This document shows, piece after piece, positions 1-8,915 of a stretch of DNA of 64,000 bases. The first letter of the stretch is position 1; each line of letters starts with the position of its first letter. Source of the stretch: Nitrososphaerota archaeon (GTDB lineage Archaea > Thermoproteota > Nitrososphaeria > Nitrososphaerales > Gagatemarchaeaceae); NCBI GenBank assembly GCA_029785085.1, contig JAFMAI010000004.1, forward strand, positions 37,546 to 101,545, written 5' to 3'. The notes under the pieces are model-generated. The model was not told the DNA's origin. It ran no database searches and saw nothing but the letters and a program-made list of their open reading frames with translations. Both the position numbers and the translations under genes were made by a program.

Positions 1-1
1 G

Positions 2-412
2 ACGAAGCTGGAGTGGGTCAAGCCGCGCCGGCTGAAGGTCTCCGCCCCGGCGAGCATGATCAAGGACGTGGCGCTCTTCGCCAGGGACTCGCTCGGGTTC
101 GACCACATCAGCACGGTAAGCGGGGTCGACTGGATTGCGAAGAACGCGCTTGAAGTCGTCTACTTCGTTGGCTCCACGGTCCCAGGCCAGGAGGGGTTCG
201 TCCTGGCCCTCTCCGAGAGGGTGCCCAGGGACAATCCGGTCGTCTCAACCCTGATTGGGGTATGGAGGGGCGCGGAGTACCACGAGCGCGAGACGCACGA
301 GATGTTCGGGCTCAACTTCCAGGGCCACCCCGACCAGAGCCACCTCTTTCTCCCGGAGGACTGGAACGACCTGCCGCCCCTCCGTAAAGACTACGTTTCG
401 CCAGGTAGATGA
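2..412 (+). CDS. nuoC: NADH/F420H2 dehydrogenase-type complex I subunit C (30 kDa), 5' partial
   Basis: Peripheral-arm subunit of respiratory complex I, which passes electrons from a reduced carrier to quinone on the cytoplasmic side of the membrane. The reading frame is open from base 2, so the N-terminus lies outside the window. The C-terminal half carries the family signature ERETHEMFG, followed by a GHPD...LFLPEDW block and a terminal RKDY, all typical of the 30 kDa subunit. The stop codon overlaps the nuoD start (ATGA), which indicates translational coupling. The electron donor cannot be told from this subunit. Confidence 0.9.
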   Translation, partial: TKLEWVKPRRLKVSAPASMIKDVALFARDSLGFDHISTVSGVDWIAKNALEVVYFVGSTVPGQEGFVLALSERVPRDNPVVSTLIGVWRGAEYHERETHEMFGLNFQGHPDQSHLFLPEDWNDLPPLRKDYVSPGR

Positions 413-1533
413 GAATGACCCTCGAAAGCGAGTACTCGCCAGACGCCGACCGGATCATGGCCGTCTCACTCGGCCCTCAGCACCCGGGAGCCGGCCACTT
501 CCGCATCAGGCTCTGGCTAGACGGCGACTACGTCGTCAAGGCCCTCCCCGACGCGGGCTACGTCCACAGGGGCGAGGAGAAGATGGGGGAGTACAGGAAC
601 TACACCCAGAATGTCCCGCACCTGGAGAGGCCGGTGATACTAGACAGCTCGAACATACTCTTCGCCTACTCCTTGGGGGTCGACGAGCTCATGAACAGCA
701 AGGTCCCCCCCAGAGCGCAGTACCTCCGGGTCATCATGTCTGAGATCAACCGCATCATCTCGCACATGTACTTCATCGCCATCCAGGGGCTCTTCCTGGG
801 CCACACCACGATGATCACCTGGTGCATGGGCGACAGGGACTTCTGGATTGACCTCGGCGAGAGGATAGCGGGCGCGAGGGTGACCTTCGCCTACATCATC
901 CCTGGCGGAGTGAGGAACGACATCCCGGAGTTCGCCATCGAGAAAGGGCTCAAGACCTGTGACTGGTTCGAGAAGCGCATGGGCGAGTACGAGAAGATAT
1001 TCTACGACAACCCCATGGTCCACCAGAGATCGGACGGCGTCGGCGTCCTGTCCAGGGATGACGCCATCGCCTTCGGCGCAACGGGGACCGTCGCCAGAGC
1101 CTCCGGGCTCGCGCTCGACGTAAGGAAGGACGAACCCTATAGCTCATACTCGGACTTCGAGTTCAAGACGCCGGTGCTCACCCAGGGGGATTCCTGGGCT
1201 CGCGCCTACGTCGCGCTGCTCGACATGCGCGAGTCGATCAAGATAATCAGGCAGGCGCTCAAAGGCCTCCCACAGGGCCCGGTGCGCCTCAAGCTCGGCC
1301 CACAGCCGAGGGTCCCCGCGGGGGAGGTGTACTCCAGGACAGAGGCTGCCAGGGGGGAGATGTCGTACCACATAGTCAGCGACGGCTCGCCGCGCCCCTA
1401 CCGTCTGAAGATCGGGGTGCCTTCGGCGAAGAACCTCAGGGCCCTGCCGCACCTTCTGAAGAACGTCCACATAGCAGACATCCCTGTGATCTACTGGAGC
1501 CTGAACTACTGGCCGGTCGAAGCGGACCGATAA
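409..1533 (+). CDS. nuoD: Complex I subunit D (49 kDa, NuoD/FpoD type)
   Basis: Partner of NuoC; together they form the quinone-site module of complex I. The protein is 374 aa, near the family norm of about 380-400. It begins with the characteristic GPQHPG...HFR motif and YVHRGEEKMGE block. The two CxxC pairs that bind nickel in related hydrogenase large subunits are absent, so it is a complex I subunit and not a hydrogenase. The start is the ATG overlapping the nuoC stop; another ATG lies 6 bases on. The usual downstream genes (nuoH, I, J...) do not follow: the next gene is on the opposite strand, so the operon ends here or is split. Confidence 0.92.
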   Translation: MRMTLESEYSPDADRIMAVSLGPQHPGAGHFRIRLWLDGDYVVKALPDAGYVHRGEEKMGEYRNYTQNVPHLERPVILDSSNILFAYSLGVDELMNSKVPPRAQYLRVIMSEINRIISHMYFIAIQGLFLGHTTMITWCMGDRDFWIDLGERIAGARVTFAYIIPGGVRNDIPEFAIEKGLKTCDWFEKRMGEYEKIFYDNPMVHQRSDGVGVLSRDDAIAFGATGTVARASGLALDVRKDEPYSSYSDFEFKTPVLTQGDSWARAYVALLDMRESIKIIRQALKGLPQGPVRLKLGPQPRVPAGEVYSRTEAARGEMSYHIVSDGSPRPYRLKIGVPSAKNLRALPHLLKNVHIADIPVIYWSLNYWPVEADR

Positions 1534-1627
1534 GCCGCCCTCTTCTTGGGCTGTAAGCGCAGGTCAGCCCAGGAAAAGCACCCTCTGCTTCCGGGTCGTC
1601 CCGCGGCAACGCTACCCTTCGGCAATG

Positions 1628-2548
1628 TCACAGTTCCCCCACCGCTACTACGAAGGGCTCGGCCTCCGGGGTCTTCTCGCCCCTCCTGAGGAGATAGACG
1701 CCCAGCATGATCAGTGCTCCCCCGAAGACCTGGACCGCTGTGATCTGCTCCCCGAGTACCGTGAGCCCGAAGAATGCGCCGAACACCGTGGACGTGGACC
1801 ATACGAGCAGCATCCTGATCGCCCCCAGTCGTTTGACCGCGGCTATGAACAAAATCGTTGCGCCGGAGACCGTGAGCGCCAAGAGGAGCATCACGGCGGA
1901 GGAGTAGGCAGAGAATCCGAACGGGAAGCCTCCGACGAGGAAGATGGCGGTCAGGATGCATCCCCCGATGAGGTTGCGGAACTTGCTCAGAAGTGCCGTG
2001 TCGAACCTCTTCGTGGCGAGCACGATTATGTTGTTCTCGATCGCCCACCCTGCCCCGGAGCCAAGAATCAGCAGGTTCCCGGCCAGTCCCTGGAGGAACG
2101 CTATGTGGGAGAGGTCAAGGTTGGTAGAGACCACCAGGAGCCCTGCCACGATGAGCAGCCCCCTGGCGGCCTGTCCACGCCCCAGTCTCTCTCCGAATAT
2201 CGCGAAGGCGATTACGGTGGTAAACAGGACCTCGCCGTTGGCCAGGAGGGAGGCGTTCACGACTGTAGTCTGGTTCAGGCCCAGGGTGTACATCAGCGGA
2301 GCGAGGCCCGCCCCCACGAGCCCGAAGAAGACGAGGTACCTGTAGCTCCCGGGCTGAGGCTTCCTCCTGGGCTGATACAGCAGCAGGATGAGCCCGGAAA
2401 GGAGGAATGTTACCCCTGTGACCACGAGCGGCCCGTTCCTGGCGAGCGAGATCTTTGTCAGCGCCGACACAGAGCCGGCGCAGACTGATCCAAGGATGGC
2501 GTAGAGGTAGCCCTGCCTGGTCTCAGAGTCCCGTCTGTTTCCTCCCAT
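1628..2548 (-). CDS. EamA/DMT-family transporter
   Basis: Integral membrane protein of 306 aa with about ten hydrophobic segments, the size and layout of drug/metabolite transporters built from two five-helix EamA repeats. Duplicated features can be seen: a Gly-rich first helix near residues 14-30, and FGERLGRGQ / VLGEQITAVQ motifs at the ends of the two halves, typical of EamA repeats. The substrate cannot be predicted (metabolite or amino-acid efflux in the family). It is transcribed convergently with nuoD from its own promoter and is not part of an operon. Confidence 0.85.
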   Translation of the reverse strand: MGGNRRDSETRQGYLYAILGSVCAGSVSALTKISLARNGPLVVTGVTFLLSGLILLLYQPRRKPQPGSYRYLVFFGLVGAGLAPLMYTLGLNQTTVVNASLLANGEVLFTTVIAFAIFGERLGRGQAARGLLIVAGLLVVSTNLDLSHIAFLQGLAGNLLILGSGAGWAIENNIIVLATKRFDTALLSKFRNLIGGCILTAIFLVGGFPFGFSAYSSAVMLLLALTVSGATILFIAAVKRLGAIRMLLVWSTSTVFGAFFGLTVLGEQITAVQVFGGALIMLGVYLLRRGEKTPEAEPFVVAVGEL

Positions 2549-2679
2549 CAGTGCCCCGGTGCAAGGGCTGTGATGTTCTGGAATTAACCGTAAGTCCGCT
2601 TGGTGCTCCCGCTTCGGCCGCAGGACGCACCGTGCGCCGGGAGCTAACGCTTAAGCCGGCAGAAAGCGCCGATTCTGCG

Positions 2680-3069
2680 ATGTCCTCCGACAAGGAGATC
2701 ATCGCCGAACTTCAGAAAATAAGGGAGCTCCTCACACCCAAGCCAGCCCCTCCCGCCCCGCCACCCCCCAAGGGTCTCGCCGCTGAGTTCAAGGCATTCC
2801 TCACCAATTACAAGGTCCTCGGCCTCGCCGTGGCCTTCATCCTCGGCGTCTACCTCGGGAGCCTGGTCCAGGCCCTGGTCACCGACCTGATACTTCCAGC
2901 CATCGGCATACCACTGAGCGGCATAGGGAACCTAAGCACCTATGCCGTGACATATGCGGAACAGGACTTCCAAATCGGCGCCTTCCTCATAGCCGTCATC
3001 ACCTTCATCATTGTCGCCTTCGTGGTCTTCCTTATAGTCAAGGTCGCCACCCGATACAAGATACAGTAG
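2680..3069 (+). CDS. mscL: Large-conductance mechanosensitive channel (MscL family)
   Basis: Predicted osmotic safety valve of the cell membrane that opens under membrane tension. The 129 aa protein has a charged N-terminal helix, a proline-rich linker (about residues 20-32), then FKAFLTNYKVLGLAVAFILG, matching the MscL pore helix TM1. A loop with ILPAIGIPL and a second hydrophobic helix (about 100-123) follow. The ATG at 2680 is chosen because a TTAAG-type TATA element lies about 27 bases upstream and the extended N-terminus of the longer open frame has no family similarity. A T-run follows the gene. Confidence 0.75.
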   Translation: MSSDKEIIAELQKIRELLTPKPAPPAPPPPKGLAAEFKAFLTNYKVLGLAVAFILGVYLGSLVQALVTDLILPAIGIPLSGIGNLSTYAVTYAEQDFQIGAFLIAVITFIIVAFVVFLIVKVATRYKIQ

Positions 3070-3081
3070 CGAGCTCCCTCA

Positions 3082-3091
3082 GGTTTTTTCG
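3082..3091 (+). terminator. T-run terminator after mscL
   Basis: Six consecutive T residues 14 bases after the mscL stop codon, in otherwise GC-rich DNA. Archaeal RNA polymerase terminates at oligo-T without needing a hairpin. Confidence 0.45.
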
Positions 3092-3185
3092 CCCGACCCA
3101 TGTGTGAATCGTTGAGCATAGTGTCAATGCTAATTGCCTGGGTCAGTCATGTCGTCAGCCCGCGACATCGGGTCTGGGTCGAAGG

Positions 3186-3830
3186 TTGAGCAACAAATTC
3201 GAAAAGGGCTGGAAGACACAGGAGAAGGAGCCATTCGGGAAGATGGTCCGCGAGACGGTCCGCGGGCCCCAGCCTATGCGCCCCCAGATTCAGAAAGCAG
3301 CCGATCAGCTGACCAAGGAGGTCGGCCGCCTGGACCAGGCCATGGGCAGGCTCAAGCTGCGGGAGAGCGCGATATTCAAGAAGACGGTCACCGCCGTCCA
3401 GGCGCACGACCAGGAGTCGAGCAAGGCATACTCCAACGAGCTCGCAGAGGTCCGCAAGATGGAGAAGATTGTCACTCAGTCGAGGATAGCTCTGGAGCAG
3501 ATCAACACCCGGCTCCAGACAGTAACAGAGATCGGTGACTTCGCATCCACCATCGCCCCCGCCATCGGAGTGATCAAGAACGTCCGGGCCACGCTAGGCG
3601 AGGCGATGCCAGACGCCCAGGGGACCCTGGGGGAGATAGGCGCGCAGCTTAACTCGGTAATGGTGGATGTCGGCCAGATCACGGGGACGACCTTCTACCA
3701 GGCGGAGAACAGCGAAGAAGCCAACAGGATCCTCGCAGAAGCCTCAGCGGTCGCGGAGAAGCGCATGGCTGACTCGCTCCCAGAGGTCCCGAGCACCAGC
3801 GCGGACCAGTCGATCTTCACCAGCGAGTAG
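3186..3830 (+). CDS. cdvB: CdvB, ESCRT-III-like (Snf7 family) cell division protein
   Basis: Predicted ESCRT-III-like filament protein that remodels membrane at the division site in Cdv-dividing archaea. The 214 aa protein is almost wholly helical and charged. A basic N-terminal helix (about residues 30-60: MRPQIQKAADQLTKEVGRLD) is followed by long coiled-coil helices and an alanine-rich C-terminal helix, the Snf7 layout. The TTG at 3186 is the only reasonable start. The partner genes cdvA and cdvC (Vps4) are not adjacent, so this may be one of several CdvB paralogues. A C-terminal MIM2-like proline motif is not obvious. Confidence 0.75.
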   Translation: MSNKFEKGWKTQEKEPFGKMVRETVRGPQPMRPQIQKAADQLTKEVGRLDQAMGRLKLRESAIFKKTVTAVQAHDQESSKAYSNELAEVRKMEKIVTQSRIALEQINTRLQTVTEIGDFASTIAPAIGVIKNVRATLGEAMPDAQGTLGEIGAQLNSVMVDVGQITGTTFYQAENSEEANRILAEASAVAEKRMADSLPEVPSTSADQSIFTSE

Positions 3831-3871
3831 GAAGACTCCGCCTATAGTCGGCGGGCCGCCCGACCGAGGCG

Positions 3872-4570
3872 CTATGCCGGGGAAGAGGTGCTCCACAGAA
3901 GCTCAAGGAACTGCTTGAAGTGGCTCGCCACGGCCGGGCTGTCTATCCATCCACAGGCCGAGTGGTCAGGCAGGCCGATCAGCGCCACCTTGTCGTCCAC
4001 GAGCAGGTCGAAGGCCACCTGATTCCCCGTCCTGATGTCCACTCCGGGCGGCAGGAGCCCGACCCCTCCGTCGTCGCATATCGCCCTCACGCTCACCCCC
4101 CTTTGCACCGCCCCAGACAGGAGCTCCATGGTCTTCGCGTCTTCCAGTCCCATGGCTGGCGCCACAAGGATCGCAGTCTCCTTCGCCTCCCTGAGCAGCT
4201 CGTACACCTTGGCCCGGACCTTCTCGCTCCCCCTGACGGTGTAGACCAGTTCGGCCTCCTGGGCGGGCTGGGGGCTGTACAGCTTCTCCAGGGCGTCGAA
4301 CGTCTCTTCGACTTTCGATTCCACCATCGTCCTGATGCTTGACGGCGCCTTCGCCCTGTACGTCGCCGGCTTCTTCACCACCAGGTCTGCCCATCCTTTT
4401 GAAGCCAGGACCCTCAGCGCAGTGTAAGCGCTCGGTTTCGGGATATCTGCGTCGTCGGCCACCCGAGCCGGGTCGGCCGGCCCCAGTGACGCCAGAGAGA
4501 CGTAACACCTGGCCTCGTAGCTGGTGAGTCCCAGGTCTTGCAGCTCACCGATGACGTCGCTCCTGTGCAT
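3872..4570 (-). CDS. TrmB-family transcriptional regulator
   Basis: Sugar- or lipid-metabolism-type regulator of the archaeal TrmB family. The 232 aa protein has an N-terminal winged helix (about residues 5-75; LGLTSYEARCYVSL, then IPKPSAYTALRVLASKGW as recognition region), a coiled-coil linker, and a C-terminal phospholipase-D-like domain (VAPAMGLEDAKTMELL). The inner ATG at 4570 is preferred to an upstream start because it lies 26 bases from a TATA box shared with the divergent geranylgeranyl reductase gene. That arrangement suggests the regulator controls that gene, itself, or both. Confidence 0.8.
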   Translation of the reverse strand: MHRSDVIGELQDLGLTSYEARCYVSLASLGPADPARVADDADIPKPSAYTALRVLASKGWADLVVKKPATYRAKAPSSIRTMVESKVEETFDALEKLYSPQPAQEAELVYTVRGSEKVRAKVYELLREAKETAILVAPAMGLEDAKTMELLSGAVQRGVSVRAICDDGGVGLLPPGVDIRTGNQVAFDLLVDDKVALIGLPDHSACGWIDSPAVASHFKQFLELLWSTSSPA

Positions 4571-4595
4571 AACAGGCCGAAAGGACGGCAAAGCT

Positions 4596-4603
4596 CTTAT
4601 ATA
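4596..4603. promoter_or_regulatory. Shared bidirectional TATA box (trmB-like / ggr)
   Basis: CTTATATA in the 60-base gap between two divergent genes, about 26-33 bases from both starts (4570 on minus, 4631 on plus). The near-palindromic core could serve both directions. Confidence 0.55.
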
Positions 4604-4630
4604 GGATTTTAGTAGCGTTCACGACTACTA

Positions 4631-6106
4631 TTGCAAGGGAACCCTGACTACGACGTCATCATAGCGGGCGGCGGGATGGCCGGCTTGATCACCGCGGCCT
4701 CCATAGGGCACCACTCAAAGGGGAAGGCGCAGATACTCGTCATAGACAGGAACAAGCAGGACGAGCCGGGCAAGAAGACCAACAACGGCTGGACCTGCGG
4801 CGACGCCACCAGCAAGCGTTCGTTGGACTATCTTGCGGAGCACATAGGGATCCGGTACGGCTCCCCTGAGCTCGAGCACCCCGTCAAAGGGGTCTATGTC
4901 TACTCCCCTGACCGGCAGACGAAGGTCCTCTTCGAAGGCGAGGGGTACCTCTTCAACCGCAAACTTGCGCCGAGGAGGCAGGTCAGCGACGCCAGGAAGA
5001 ACGGCGCAGAGCTCATGTTCGGGGCGACAGCCGAGCGACTGCTGGCAGATGACGGGAGGATCACAGGGGTCTCGGGGAGGAAGGCCGACGGGTCTGCTTT
5101 CACCCTGACTGCCAAGGTCGTCATCGACGCCACCGGCTCCTCCTCAACGCTGAGGCGTTTCATGCCAATACCTACGAAGATCGAAAAGGAGATCGATCCG
5201 GACGACGTGGTCGGGACGGGCAGGTACATCCTAGACTTCGAGCCCGCGGCCGACCAGCCCTCGTTCTTCTCCCCCGACTACTGCATCATACATCTCGACC
5301 AGTTCATCGCCCCGGCAGGGTACGCCTGGGTGTTCCCAAAGGGAAAGAAGAAGGTGAACATCGGTCTCGGGGTCTCACACTCGGGGCTCGCCAGGCGGAA
5401 TAGGCGCTTCGGCCTCAACGACAACCTCCAGAGTCTCATCGACAAGTACCTCGCGGAGAACCCGGTCATCAAGAACTACGGACAGCCCTCAGACGACGCC
5501 AACTCAGGGAACACGAAGGGGAACTGGCAGGTCCCGGTGAGGCGCCACAACGACTGTATGGTGGCCAACGGGTTCGCCGTGGTGGGCGACGCCGCCTGGA
5601 TGCCGCGGCCCATCGACGCCGGAGGGATCAGCCCGTCGATTTACGGAGGTACGATACTTGGGAAGGTGGTGGCCGAGGCCCTGGAGGCTGGGGACACCAG
5701 CGAGGCCGGCCTCTGGAAATATAACGTGGAGTACATGAACACCCACGGGTATCCCATGGCGAGTTTCGAGGTCCTCAGGAGGTATCTTCAGACAGTCACC
5801 AACGACCAGATCAACTACGGTATGAAGCACTTCCTTTCGGAAGAGGACGTGACCGCAATCACCGAGAGGAAGCACCCTGCGTTCAACCAGGCGCGGTTCA
5901 TGAACCCCGCCATGTGGTACCGTGTCATGGGGCAGCTTTCCCTGGCCAGAGGCCTGAGGTATACGGTGAAGAAGAGCGCGGTCCTCGTGGAGATAAACCT
6001 GGCCTACCCATCTGCCCCGCAGGGGTTCGAGGAGTGGCAGAAACGTCTCGGAGCAGAGCTCAGGGAGACCGTCGAGAGGTTCAAGCCCCTCGACATCGCG
6101 AACTAG
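4631..6106 (+). CDS. Geranylgeranyl reductase family FAD-dependent oxidoreductase
   Basis: Flavoprotein predicted to saturate the isoprenoid chains of archaeal ether lipids, or a related prenyl substrate. The 491 aa protein has an N-terminal FAD-binding Rossmann fold (DVIIAGGGMAGL, residues about 8-20; VIDRN at the end of strand 2), a VIDATGSSS motif near residue 165, and GFAVVGDAAWMPRP near 315, the second FAD-binding motif (GDAA). The start is TTG, about 30 bases after the TATA box at 4596. A flavin/F420-type small oxidoreductase follows 26 bases downstream and may be co-transcribed. Confidence 0.85.
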   Translation: MQGNPDYDVIIAGGGMAGLITAASIGHHSKGKAQILVIDRNKQDEPGKKTNNGWTCGDATSKRSLDYLAEHIGIRYGSPELEHPVKGVYVYSPDRQTKVLFEGEGYLFNRKLAPRRQVSDARKNGAELMFGATAERLLADDGRITGVSGRKADGSAFTLTAKVVIDATGSSSTLRRFMPIPTKIEKEIDPDDVVGTGRYILDFEPAADQPSFFSPDYCIIHLDQFIAPAGYAWVFPKGKKKVNIGLGVSHSGLARRNRRFGLNDNLQSLIDKYLAENPVIKNYGQPSDDANSGNTKGNWQVPVRRHNDCMVANGFAVVGDAAWMPRPIDAGGISPSIYGGTILGKVVAEALEAGDTSEAGLWKYNVEYMNTHGYPMASFEVLRRYLQTVTNDQINYGMKHFLSEEDVTAITERKHPAFNQARFMNPAMWYRVMGQLSLARGLRYTVKKSAVLVEINLAYPSAPQGFEEWQKRLGAELRETVERFKPLDIAN

Positions 6107-6132
6107 ATAAGGGGGCAGGCAGACTGGCGCCC

Positions 6133-6531
6133 GTGGGCGTGCTCACCCCCCGGGTCAGGAAGTTCCTCGACGGAAAGCGGATTGGCAAGCTGGCCACAGT
6201 GATGGAAGACGGTTGGCCCCACGTCACCCCAATCTGGTACATGCGAGAGGGAGACAGGCTGGTGATCAACACCACCACTACCAGGGTGAAGTACCGCAAC
6301 GTGAAGCGCGACGGCAGGGTCTGCTTCTTGGTAGACGACGACTATCCCTATGTGGTCATCTTCGGGACTGCGAGAATCGCGGGGGAGCGGGACAGGATGA
6401 AGGACATCGAGAAGCTGGCCATCAGGTACACAGGCAAGGAGGCGGGTACCAAGGCAGCCAGGACGCGGTTTTGGAAGGAGCCCCGTGCGTCAATAGAGAT
6501 AACCCCAGAGCGGGTGGTCGTGGAGCTCTAG
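6133..6531 (+). CDS. Pyridoxamine 5'-phosphate oxidase-like (split-barrel FMN/F420-binding) protein
   Basis: Small split-barrel oxidoreductase of about 132 aa. The PPOX pattern is visible: GKLATVMEDGWPHVTPIWYM, then INTTTTRVKYRNVKRDGRVCFLVDD and a final EITPERVV strand. Such proteins bind FMN, F420 or haem breakdown products; the cofactor cannot be assigned here. F420 use in this organism is supported by an npdG-like gene at 41 kb. GTG at 6133 is taken as start (GTG 6139 is an alternative), because longer in-frame starts lie inside the geranylgeranyl reductase gene. Confidence 0.75.
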   Translation: MGVLTPRVRKFLDGKRIGKLATVMEDGWPHVTPIWYMREGDRLVINTTTTRVKYRNVKRDGRVCFLVDDDYPYVVIFGTARIAGERDRMKDIEKLAIRYTGKEAGTKAARTRFWKEPRASIEITPERVVVEL

Positions 6532-7116
6532 TCACTTCATCGCGCGAAAGAAGAAGTCAGTCACGAACCTGGTGTACGCTTCCCTGTCGAGGCTCTTCGC
6601 GAAGTGGATGTGCTGGAAGATCACCCGGTTAAGCATCCCCAGCAGGCAGTCGACGGCTGAATCCGCGTCAGTCTTGCGGAAGAGCCCCTTGGCCATCGAC
6701 CTCTCGACCATCGTGGTGGCGATCCCTTTGATTTTCTCCAGGTCCTCGGATACCCTCTCGGCGCTCTGCTTGTCGAGCGTCGCCGAGTCACGCATGTAGA
6801 GGCCCATGTCGAAGGTGTGCTCCGGGAATGTGGTCAGGTACGTCACAATGAACGACTCCAGCCCGTCCCTGGGGTCGGCGGCCTTCGACGCCTGCGACAG
6901 CTTCCCGATGAAGCCCTGCATGGAAATCTGCCTACGGACCACCGCATCGAAGAGCCCCTTCTTGCTCCCGAAATAGTAGTAAATCACAGGGGCAGTGGTC
7001 TCGGCTTTCTTGCAGATGTCCCTGACTGAGACGTTGGCGAAACCTCTCGCCGCGAACATGCGTGAAGCGGCTTGGAGTATCTTCTCCGCTGTCGCGGTGT
7101 GCTCCTCGGCCTGCAT
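6532..7116 (-). CDS. TetR-family transcriptional regulator
   Basis: One-component repressor-type regulator of 194 aa. The N-terminal TetR HTH is clear (about residues 8-55: ILQAASRMFAARGFANVSV, then APVIYYYFGSKKGLF). The C-terminal ligand-binding helices are unassigned. It converges tail to tail with the PPOX-like gene, with no bases between the two stop codons. A CTTAATAG box at about 7142-7149 gives it its own promoter. The target genes are unknown. Confidence 0.88.
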   Translation of the reverse strand: MQAEEHTATAEKILQAASRMFAARGFANVSVRDICKKAETTAPVIYYYFGSKKGLFDAVVRRQISMQGFIGKLSQASKAADPRDGLESFIVTYLTTFPEHTFDMGLYMRDSATLDKQSAERVSEDLEKIKGIATTMVERSMAKGLFRKTDADSAVDCLLGMLNRVIFQHIHFAKSLDREAYTRFVTDFFFRAMK

Positions 7117-7165
7117 CGTCTCCCGAATGACCAGGTTCGACTATTAAGGGTTGGCGAGGTTACGC

Positions 7166-8836
7166 CTAGTCGAAGTCGCCGCCTTCGCCGCCCATCCCTC
7201 CGGCACCGCCTGGGGGACCGGCAGGGGCCTTCGACTTCCCTGAGGCTATGACGTCGTCGATCCTCAGTATCATCGAAGCAGCCTCAGTGGCCGACCTGAT
7301 GATCTGGACCTTGACCGCCAGAGGCTCGAAGACCTGGCGCTGGTACATGTCCTTGATCTTTGCGTCTGCCGCTTCTATGCCGTACCACTTGCCGTTCTCG
7401 GTGGCGTGCTTGGCTCTGAACTCCACCTGCGCGTCGATCGGGTCCATCCCCGCGTTGAGCGCGAGGGCCAGTGGAATGGCTTCGAGGGCCTCGGCGAACT
7501 TCTGCGCGGCCAACTGCTCCCTTCCTGACAGCTTGTCAGCCCACTTCAGGACCTGCGAAGCGGCCTCCGCCTCGGCGGCGCCGCCGCCAGCCACGATGGC
7601 CGGCCTCTCGATGACGTCCTTCGTCACCATCAGCGCGTCGTGAAGGGACCTTTCGCCTTCGTCCACTATGCGTTGGGTGCCTCCTCTCACCAAGATGGTC
7701 ACCGCCTTTGGGTTCTTCGCCTCTTCGATGAACACCCACTTGTCCTCCTCGACCTTCCTTTCCTCAACGTGGCCAGCGTGGCCCAGATCCGCAGCCGAGA
7801 GGTCTTCGAAGTTGTTCACCACCCTTCCGCCTGTGGCCTTCGCCAGCTTGGTCATGTCCGACTCCTTCGCCCTCCTCACTGCCAGAATCCCTGCCTTGGA
7901 GAGGTAGTGCTGGGCGATGTCATCGATGCCCTTCTGGCAGACCACGACGTTGGCCCCCGCCGCTGCTACCTTGTCGACCATCCCCTTCAGCATCTTAGTC
8001 TCCTCGTCCAGGAACTTCTTCATCATGGTTGGGTCGTTGATGTTGAGCTTCGCATCGAACTCGGTCTTCTCTATCTCGAAGGGTGCGCTCACCAGCGCGA
8101 TCTTCGCCTTCTCGACCACCTTCGGCATCCCGGAATGGACTATCTCCTTGTCGAGGACGATTCCCTTTATCAGCCTGGTGTCTTTGAGTGATCCTCCTGG
8201 CTTCTTCTCTACTTTGATGTTGTCGATGTCGACGCGGTATCCCTTCTCGACCTTCTCTGCGACAGAGAGAGTGGCGTCAACCACCAGCTCGGCCAGGTCC
8301 TGCGCCTCCTTGGAGACCAGCTTGGTCTGCATGCTGGTCCGCGCGACCTTCGTGAGCCACTCCTTGTTGTCTGGAGTGACCTTCTCAGCGACTGCCTCGA
8401 GCGCCTCTATCGCCTTCCGCGACGCCTTCGAGTATCCGTCGACAATCACGGTAGGATGGACGTCCTTGTCCAGGAGTTCTTCCGCCTTCTCAAGGAGCGC
8501 CCCAGCAAGCACGACAGCGGAGGTCGTGCCGTCGCCCACCTCGTTGTCGGTGGTCTTCGAGACCTCTACGAGCATCTTGGCGGCCGGATGCTGCACGTCT
8601 ATCTCCTTGAGCATGGTCGCTCCGTCGTTGGTTATGGTGACGTCTCCCAGCGAATCCACGAGCATCTTGTCCATGCCCCGTGGTCCTATGGATGTCCTCA
8701 CAATCTCTGAGATCAGCTTGGCGGCGGCGATGTTGTTCCGCTGCGCGTCTCTTCCTCTGCTCTGGCTAGACCCCTCCTTAAGAATCAGGACGGGCTGCCC
8801 CGACTGGGTAACGGCTGGTATAGCGGTCGTTGACAT
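7166..8836 (-). CDS. thsA: Thermosome subunit (group II chaperonin)
   Basis: ATP-driven protein-folding chamber of the archaeal cytosol. The 556 aa protein has the family motifs: SIGPRGMDKML near residue 40, NDGATMLKEID, GDGTTSAVVLAGALL near 90 (catalytic Asp), and a Gly/Met-rich C-terminus (GGAGGMGGEGGDFD) typical of chaperonin tails that line the cavity. The start is the ATG at 8836; an upstream in-frame ATG would add eight residues reaching into the promoter. Only one subunit gene is in the window, so hetero-oligomer partners would be elsewhere. Confidence 0.97.
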   Translation of the reverse strand: MSTTAIPAVTQSGQPVLILKEGSSQSRGRDAQRNNIAAAKLISEIVRTSIGPRGMDKMLVDSLGDVTITNDGATMLKEIDVQHPAAKMLVEVSKTTDNEVGDGTTSAVVLAGALLEKAEELLDKDVHPTVIVDGYSKASRKAIEALEAVAEKVTPDNKEWLTKVARTSMQTKLVSKEAQDLAELVVDATLSVAEKVEKGYRVDIDNIKVEKKPGGSLKDTRLIKGIVLDKEIVHSGMPKVVEKAKIALVSAPFEIEKTEFDAKLNINDPTMMKKFLDEETKMLKGMVDKVAAAGANVVVCQKGIDDIAQHYLSKAGILAVRRAKESDMTKLAKATGGRVVNNFEDLSAADLGHAGHVEERKVEEDKWVFIEEAKNPKAVTILVRGGTQRIVDEGERSLHDALMVTKDVIERPAIVAGGGAAEAEAASQVLKWADKLSGREQLAAQKFAEALEAIPLALALNAGMDPIDAQVEFRAKHATENGKWYGIEAADAKIKDMYQRQVFEPLAVKVQIIRSATEAASMILRIDDVIASGKSKAPAGPPGGAGGMGGEGGDFD

Positions 8837-8849
8837 ATGGAATCTTGAG

Positions 8850-8873
8850 CCGGTATACAACCGGTGGTATATT
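8850..8873 (-). promoter_or_regulatory. Thermosome promoter region with CCGGT repeats
   Basis: A TATA-like AATATACC on the minus strand lies about 31-37 bases before the thermosome ATG. Next to it are two CCGGT-containing direct repeats and a central palindrome ACCGGT (8860-8865). Repeats at this spot could bind a heat-shock regulator, but none is identified. Confidence 0.4.
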
Positions 8874-8915
8874 AGAATTACTTGAAGTGCTCCCTACTCG
8901 GAGAGGGTCCTCTGG

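Noticed and set aside
409..1533. Group 4 hydrogenase large subunit
   Set aside because: Neither CxxC nickel-binding motif is present; the sequence follows NuoD.
2455..2679. N-terminal extension of MscL
   Set aside because: Composition is unlike protein, it overlaps the divergent transporter, and a TATA-like element lies inside it.
7248..8885. Long plus-strand open frames across the thermosome gene
   Set aside because: They are antisense shadows produced by high GC third positions; the minus-strand product is a full chaperonin.
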